From Trifolium pratense (lineage: Eukaryota; Streptophyta; Magnoliopsida; Fabales; Fabaceae), in the NCBI RefSeq assembly GCF_020283565.1, contig NC_060062.1:18324127-18388126 (forward strand): a DNA stretch of 64,000 nucleotides, given 5' to 3'. The position numbers and the translations under genes are program-made. A model generated the notes under the pieces. The model saw only the letters and a program-made list of their open reading frames with translations. It made no database searches and was not told the DNA's origin. Below, piece after piece: positions 59,801 to 64,000 of the stretch; positions within the stretch are counted from its first letter, which is position 1, and each line of letters opens with the position of its first letter.

Positions 59801-62800
59801 ATCCCGCTATCCGCTATAGATTTTTGGGGTTCGGTGCTACGCGCCGTTATCTGAGATTGACAACATAGTCACAGATCCACAAGGAACCAGAATGACTTCG
59901 AACACCACGCCTCCCATTTTGGAGAGAATTCTTTTTTTGAATTGCATTCTGGCATCTTAGAACACAATCCATAATGGGTGTTACCTGTTGAGGAGAGATG
60001 CAAAATTATAGTACTTGGCATTGGCAAGCCAAAGGTACACTTGGTTTAAAAGTTTACGTCTTTTGTCCAAATTGATGCAGTGAGATTGATTGCTAAAAGA
60101 TGGAAGCTCGCAGTGAACGCTGCTGGTTGGAAGCCAGGGCGATTTCCTGTAATTTCTAAAACCATGAAATCAAAAGCACCAGCTCTTGTGCTAGGGGTTA
60201 ACTGTTAAGGGACCACAACATTAAATGTGACCTCCCTACTGCATCTGATTCCTTGGTAGCTATGGACCTGCGACTTGTCTCATTTCCAGACTTGCCAATA
60301 CTTTGGAGGTGCTGGGAAGAGGATAGCACGGTCAAGGTGGTTTGGTTTAGTGGGGGAGAGAACTTTTCAACCTTGGTGTATCAGTGGACTACACTCTAAT
60401 AGTCCACCCTATAAGTAGTCATGTGGCCATTCAATGGATAAATAACACAATAAAAAATGCTCCAATATTTATTACTTAACCTAATTGTTGAAATTTTCAC
60501 CAAACCACTCAGTTGCTTACCAAAATTCACACAATTTAGGGAAAGCTTAAGAATGTTTTAGTAGACTGTTTCTTGACAAATATATGCATGTAATGTATAT
60601 TTGAGTTCATTAATATTTATTCAGTCTTCTTGAGGATACAAATATGAAATGAAATGAGCAAAGGTTAAAAGTAAAATATTCCAAAAAAAAAAGGTTAGAA
60701 GTAAATTTGGAATGACTAACCTAAAGTCGCCTTTCCAAGTTGTCCAGAGATTAGCTCACTGTTGCGAAAATAAACAAATCCATCATAAGGGCACAATGTT
60801 TTCACCACTCTATTCCTGTCATCCTTCTTTGTCTTGTGTGTTTTCTCCTTTACAGTGAGGTTCACATAGACCCTCACATTTGCATGTGGGCGCAATAAAA
60901 TGCTAAATAACTGTTTGCCACTCCAGAGTTCAACTGGCTGCAAAAACATGATTGAATCATCAGACAAGTTTTGGTTAATTCAGCACATAAAATCAAGGAT
61001 GAAAAACTCAACAAAGCTACCAATCTATTCGTGGCATGAAAAGACAACGCTGATATAAAAGAATATAAATCTCTAGTTATTGTTAGTTTATTCTTCATAA
61101 CACAATCATTGCAGGAAATTTAAAAAAAAAAAAAAAAAAAAAACAGTTAAATTATATAAAAGGAACAAAATAAAGCAAAGGGGATATTATATTCTCCTTA
61201 TGGACATTTCCCCTAACTTCGCATTGGATAATGGATACTGCTGTTCTTGTTCTCATTACTACTATAGGTCTCGGCCCATGATTGTTCCAAGGATTGACAT
61301 ATCTGATTTGCTAACAGATTGTGGTTCCAACCATCAGTATCTTACGATACCAAGGTTGTTAAAATCGCGAATTAAAACGTAAAAACCATAGATTTTACGT
61401 TTTTAGGTCAGCAATTCGAGTTAAATCGCTGGTATAATCGTTTTTTTGGAGCGACTTTTGGTTCTTTATGTTTTCCCCCTTTGTAATTGGCGGACCCCTC
61501 CCAATTTGCTCAAAAATTTAGGCTGAGCTGGCATCATTTAATGATGTGGCACCCAACTTTCAAAGCCAATGTGACAATTCTTTAAATTTAAAATGGAAAA
61601 CACAAAAAAATCAACTCGTAGACCGTAAGAACGAATGAAATCACTAATCGGGGGCTTCAAACTTTTTGGTGTTTTTAATTTTTATCAGTTTAAATGCACT
61701 TTTGGTACCCCTATTTTTAAAATTAACTTTTTGCCCCTCATTTATAAAACCGTGTTTTTGGTCCTCTATTTTCTAACATTTGGAATATTTTTGGTACCCT
61801 CCATTTTTTATGATGTGGCACAACCGAGTTGGATAAAAAGAAATCCATGTCATTAATCAATATCTATCAATATCTATATTATTATTTTTGTAATTAAAAA
61901 AATCAGTTGGTAGGGACATTGCATGTTGTATGCAAGGACTGGGGTACGAACCCTGGTACACACTTATTCACCTTAAAAGGTGAAATTCTAGCCATCAGGC
62001 TCCTTGACCCAAAAAGAAACTAAGTTTAAATAATACAAAAATAAATTTAAACTTGTTTATTTAAAAAAATTTAATCAAAATTATTTAAAACTAACCAATT
62101 CATTCAAAATTTTATTTATTTATTTCAGTATTATTTAAACTATTTTTTAAGTAATTTAATTATCAAAATAATGACATGGATATTAATTAATGGCATGGAT
62201 TTATTTTTATCCAATTCAACTATGCCACATCATCAAAAATGGAGGGAGACCAACAAAATCCAAAGGTTGTAAAATAGATGGACCATAAATCCGGTTTTAG
62301 AAATGAGGGGACTAAGTTAATTTATAACGAAATAGAGGGACTAAAAGTGCATTCAAGTCTTCTTATTTTAATAAAAAGTAATGCTGGCTTGGAGAGTTGG
62401 GTGTGACGTCAAAAAATGATGTCACCCTAACATAAATTGGGAGGGGAATACCAAATAAAAGGGCAAAACATAAGGGCCAAAATCGCACAATCGTGATACT
62501 TAGCGGGACAAAAGTGCAATTTTGTGTAGTTTGCTATATTTTTAGTATTTAAAAATCCTTCTGGAATTTATTTTTAGTTTGTATGACTACCATTTAAGGA
62601 ACGGTTCCCCATATACTTGGATGCTTATCAGCATGGTTGTCAAACTCACAAGTAGCCACATATACTTGTACAGGTTTATGAACTCTCACTCTCATCAACG
62701 ACGAAGAACTCTCATCCTTCATTGACAATGTTTTCTTCTCCCTTCATAAACGGCGTTTTCTATTTCTTCTCCCTTCATCAACAACATTTTCTCTTTTGAT

Positions 62801-62931
62801 GATGGACAAGATTTCATGGGAGCTTCATACATGATTTATTGCTTTATGTAGTAACCATTTAAGAAGGAACTAGGACTTTATCTACATAATTTGCTACTTA
62901 GTTTGTTTTATTATGGGAGCTGTGTGTGTGC

Positions 62932-63004
<73 letters not shown>

Positions 63005-63961
63005 TTACTTAAAGGGTTTTTTTACAGTCATTTTTAATTTCTCATAGATTCAGACGGGTCGAGTTTGCAGACCCTTTATCAGTCTGTGTAGACTCGCAAG
63101 TCTGACAACCTTGCTTATCAGTCAGCAGTCTCCACACATTATTCAACATTTGCTATTTGTCAAATTTGCATGTGACAAAAGTTATTAAAAAAGCGTCATA
63201 TTTATAATCTAAGATTCTCACCTTAATAATTGCAGGAGTTGGCAAATCAATAGGATCCATGCCGTCCCCCATGTATGAGCAAATAAGTGAAAATGTTGAA
63301 CGGTCATAAAAAGTATCTTTCCTAGTTATGAGAAAGGAAGAGGTTAAGAAGTCTTGTGTAGAGGCAACTAGAATTTCCCCGTTTTTTGGTGTGCACAAAT
63401 TGTTTTGCACCTGAAATAAGCAAAATGTCAGTAACATCTACTTGCAATTTACAACCGAATGTGACAACTTAAGTCAAAAAATACAATTACTGACAATTAA
63501 AATCTTTATTGAACAAATCACAGAGTATATGAAAATGTAATTAAACAAAATTTAGCAAAATTCTTCTAACCATAGTACATCTGGGGATTTGCTAATTTTA
63601 TTTAAAGAAACTTTCAATCAAAAAAGTTGGAAAGGAAGCATTTAGCTGAAAAGGTTATTTTGTACAAGCAAAATCAAATGTAATTGTAGTTGGATCTATA
63701 AGCATATGCATAATGAAATTGTAGTTTAATAAAAGAATTGTGTAGTAAAAATTGGACCTATAAGCATTAAAAATAGTCAACTTGCAATCCAAAATATAAC
63801 ACGGCATCCATTGATTTTACCGTCATCAACAAAAGAGCCTCTGTTCGTGCCTCCTCAGTCTGTGGAACATGTAGGTTCATCTCATCACCATCAAAATCAG
63901 CATTATATGGATTACATACAGATTCATTAAATCTCAAAGTTCTCCAAGGCATAACCCTTGC
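47897..63961 (-). CDS. NRPC1: DNA-directed RNA polymerase III largest subunit, C-terminal two thirds (5' end outside window)
   Basis: Seventeen exons in frame: 63961-63821, 63410-63222, 60937-60721, 58941-58848, 58478-58244, 57794-57603, 56974-56876, 53902-53699, 53553-53260, 51765-51618, 51502-51351, 50231-50076, 50001-49873, 49752-49670, 48930-48726, 48616-48414, 47951-47897; 931 residues plus stop. Catalytic loop [12 protein letters not shown] binds the active-site Mg. Next come [29 protein letters not shown], the funnel/bridge-helix block [20 protein letters not shown] and [20 protein letters not shown], and the trigger loop [20 protein letters not shown]. The jaw and C-terminal clamp follow, ending [11 protein letters not shown]. 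The RPC1 spacing and absence of a heptad-repeat tail identify Pol III, which makes tRNA, 5S and U6 RNA in the nucleus. Large introns are full of mobile elements, but every visible exon is intact. Confidence 0.95.
52112..52770. mobile_element. 659-bp Mutator-like element in an RPC1 intron
   Basis: Long terminal inverted repeats of about 220-230 bp, with outer ends GGCTAAATTGCACTTTTGGC and GGTTAAATTGCACTTTTGGC (other strand). TTCTACTAA is perfect on both sides (52103-52111 and 52771-52779), the 9-bp duplication of Mutator-like elements. The short interior (about 52340-52560) has a frame with no recognised domain. It sits between the exons at 53260 and 51765. Confidence 0.92.
54474..54705. repeat. 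115-bp tandem duplication in an RPC1 intron
   Basis: The unit beginning AGGTCTTGCATCGTGCAAGA and ending CCATTTCAATT is repeated at 54589 as AGGTCTCGCACCGTACAACA, with about one difference in eight bases. Both contain TATCTTTTCTCTC and GGTACACCC(C/T)CTGCACC. Confidence 0.85.
55600..56080 (+). pseudogene. Ty1/copia fragment with internal deletion, in an RPC1 intron
   Basis: The plus strand gives [17 protein letters not shown], resembling the copia protease/pre-integrase WxxDSGASxH..NxxLF block with the catalytic motif lost. It then gives [19 protein letters not shown] (integrase core end) joined directly to [14 protein letters not shown], which in intact copia lies some 60-70 residues further on. 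The fragment is antisense to RPC1 and heavily mutated. Copia-like sequence may extend left to about 55300 and right to 56450, but motifs there are unclear. Confidence 0.65.
57931..58197. mobile_element. Stowaway MITE in an RPC1 intron
   Basis: The ends CTCCCTCTGTCCCTATTAAT and the inverse ATTAGGGACGAAAGGAG match the Stowaway consensus. TA is duplicated on both sides (57929-57930 and 58198-58199). It is 267 bp and non-coding, and its edge is only 46 bases from the donor site of the exon ending at 58244. Confidence 0.9.
59435..59868. mobile_element. 434-bp inverted-repeat MITE in an RPC1 intron
   Basis: The ends CTATGTTGTTAATAGCGCGC and the inverse GCGCGCCGTTATCTGAGATTGACAACATAG-type right end, with further inverted GCTATAGCGG / CCGCTATAGA motifs. 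Its GC-rich ends stand out from the intron. The flanks CCACAGTT and TCACAGAT suggest a decayed 8-9-bp duplication. Confidence 0.75.
61430..62520. mobile_element. Outer inverted-repeat element, split by a nested element
   Basis: On the left, ATCGTTTTTTTGGAGCGACT, CCCCTCCCAATTTGCTC and ATGATGTGGCACCCAACTTT. On the right, the inverse series GAGAGTTGGGTGTGACGTC, AAATTGGGAGGGG and GGGCCAAAATCGCACAATCG. The arms are interrupted by the element at about 61690-62355. Borders are approximate and no target duplication was resolved. Confidence 0.6.
61690..62355. mobile_element. Inner Mutator-like inverted-repeat element
   Basis: The left TTTAAATGCACTTTTGGTAC, GTTTTTGGTCCTCTATTTT and GATGTGGCACAACCGAGTTG are mirrored on the right as CAACTATGCCACATCATCAA, GGGACTAAGTTAA and GGGACTAAAAGTGCATTCAA. 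Arms are about 180 bp. The interior holds a SINE-like piece (GGACTGGGGTACGAACCC, about 61905-62010). Confidence 0.7.
62925..63002. repeat. (GT)n(GA)n compound microsatellite
   Basis: About 25 bases of GT repeats followed by about 50 bases of GA repeats with one AA interruption, within an RPC1 intron. Confidence 0.95.
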
Positions 63962-64000
63962 CTGCATGTGCAAAAAGAGATTAACACGATGCTATCCAAA

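Overview
This is AT-rich plant nuclear DNA. The intron-rich genes, the protein families (phototropin, plant DUF604 glycosyltransferase, SUV3-type organellar helicase) and the mix of mobile elements (Mutator-like, hAT and Stowaway elements, tRNA-derived SINEs, LINE, gypsy and copia fragments) all fit a dicot. The repeat families and the phototropin look most like a legume of the Medicago/pea/clover group; that is inference, not proof. No bacterial-type operon, CRISPR array or canonical tRNA/rRNA gene was seen.

Five credible host genes are present. (1) 988-3362, minus: a Golgi-type DUF604/GT31 Fringe-like glycosyltransferase in three exons. (2) 15333-24600, plus: the blue-light receptor phototropin 1, 22 exons, about 980 residues. 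(3) 32592-35908, plus: a two-exon BTB/POZ protein. (4) 37575-40028, minus: a single-exon, probably mitochondrial SUV3-like RNA helicase. (5) 47897 to beyond the right edge, minus: the C-terminal two thirds of the largest subunit of RNA polymerase III (NRPC1/RPC1), 17 exons in the window, including the catalytic [10 protein letters not shown] motif, bridge helix and trigger loop. The genes are unrelated in function and each has its own transcription unit.

The rest is mostly transposon-derived. At 3.4-11 kb are a foldback element in a TA microsatellite, a Mutator-like element (7535-8672) carrying broken pieces of a Dicer-like 1 gene and an acyl-CoA oxidase gene, and a LINE RNase H fragment inside an inverted-repeat element. 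PHOT1 introns hold two SINEs, a 1-kb inverted-repeat element and a small MITE. At 25-32 kb lies a degenerate LINE, interrupted and duplicated together with a roughly 500-bp block, followed by a 3-kb imperfect palindrome. At 40.4-42.2 kb is a broken gypsy gag-protease-RT fragment. Introns of the RPC1 gene hold a Mutator-like element with a perfect 9-bp target duplication, a Stowaway MITE, a copia fragment and nested inverted-repeat elements.

The most notable structures are the Dicer/acyl-CoA-oxidase capturing element, and a partial duplicate of the 3' end of RPC1 (orphan last exon at 36823-36877) about 11 kb downstream, just past the SUV3-like gene. The two RPC1 3' copies serve as filled and empty sites that define an hAT insertion and a MITE insertion to the base. 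All intron/exon borders were read by eye from GT-AG signals, reading frame and family conservation; no alignment or transcript data were available.
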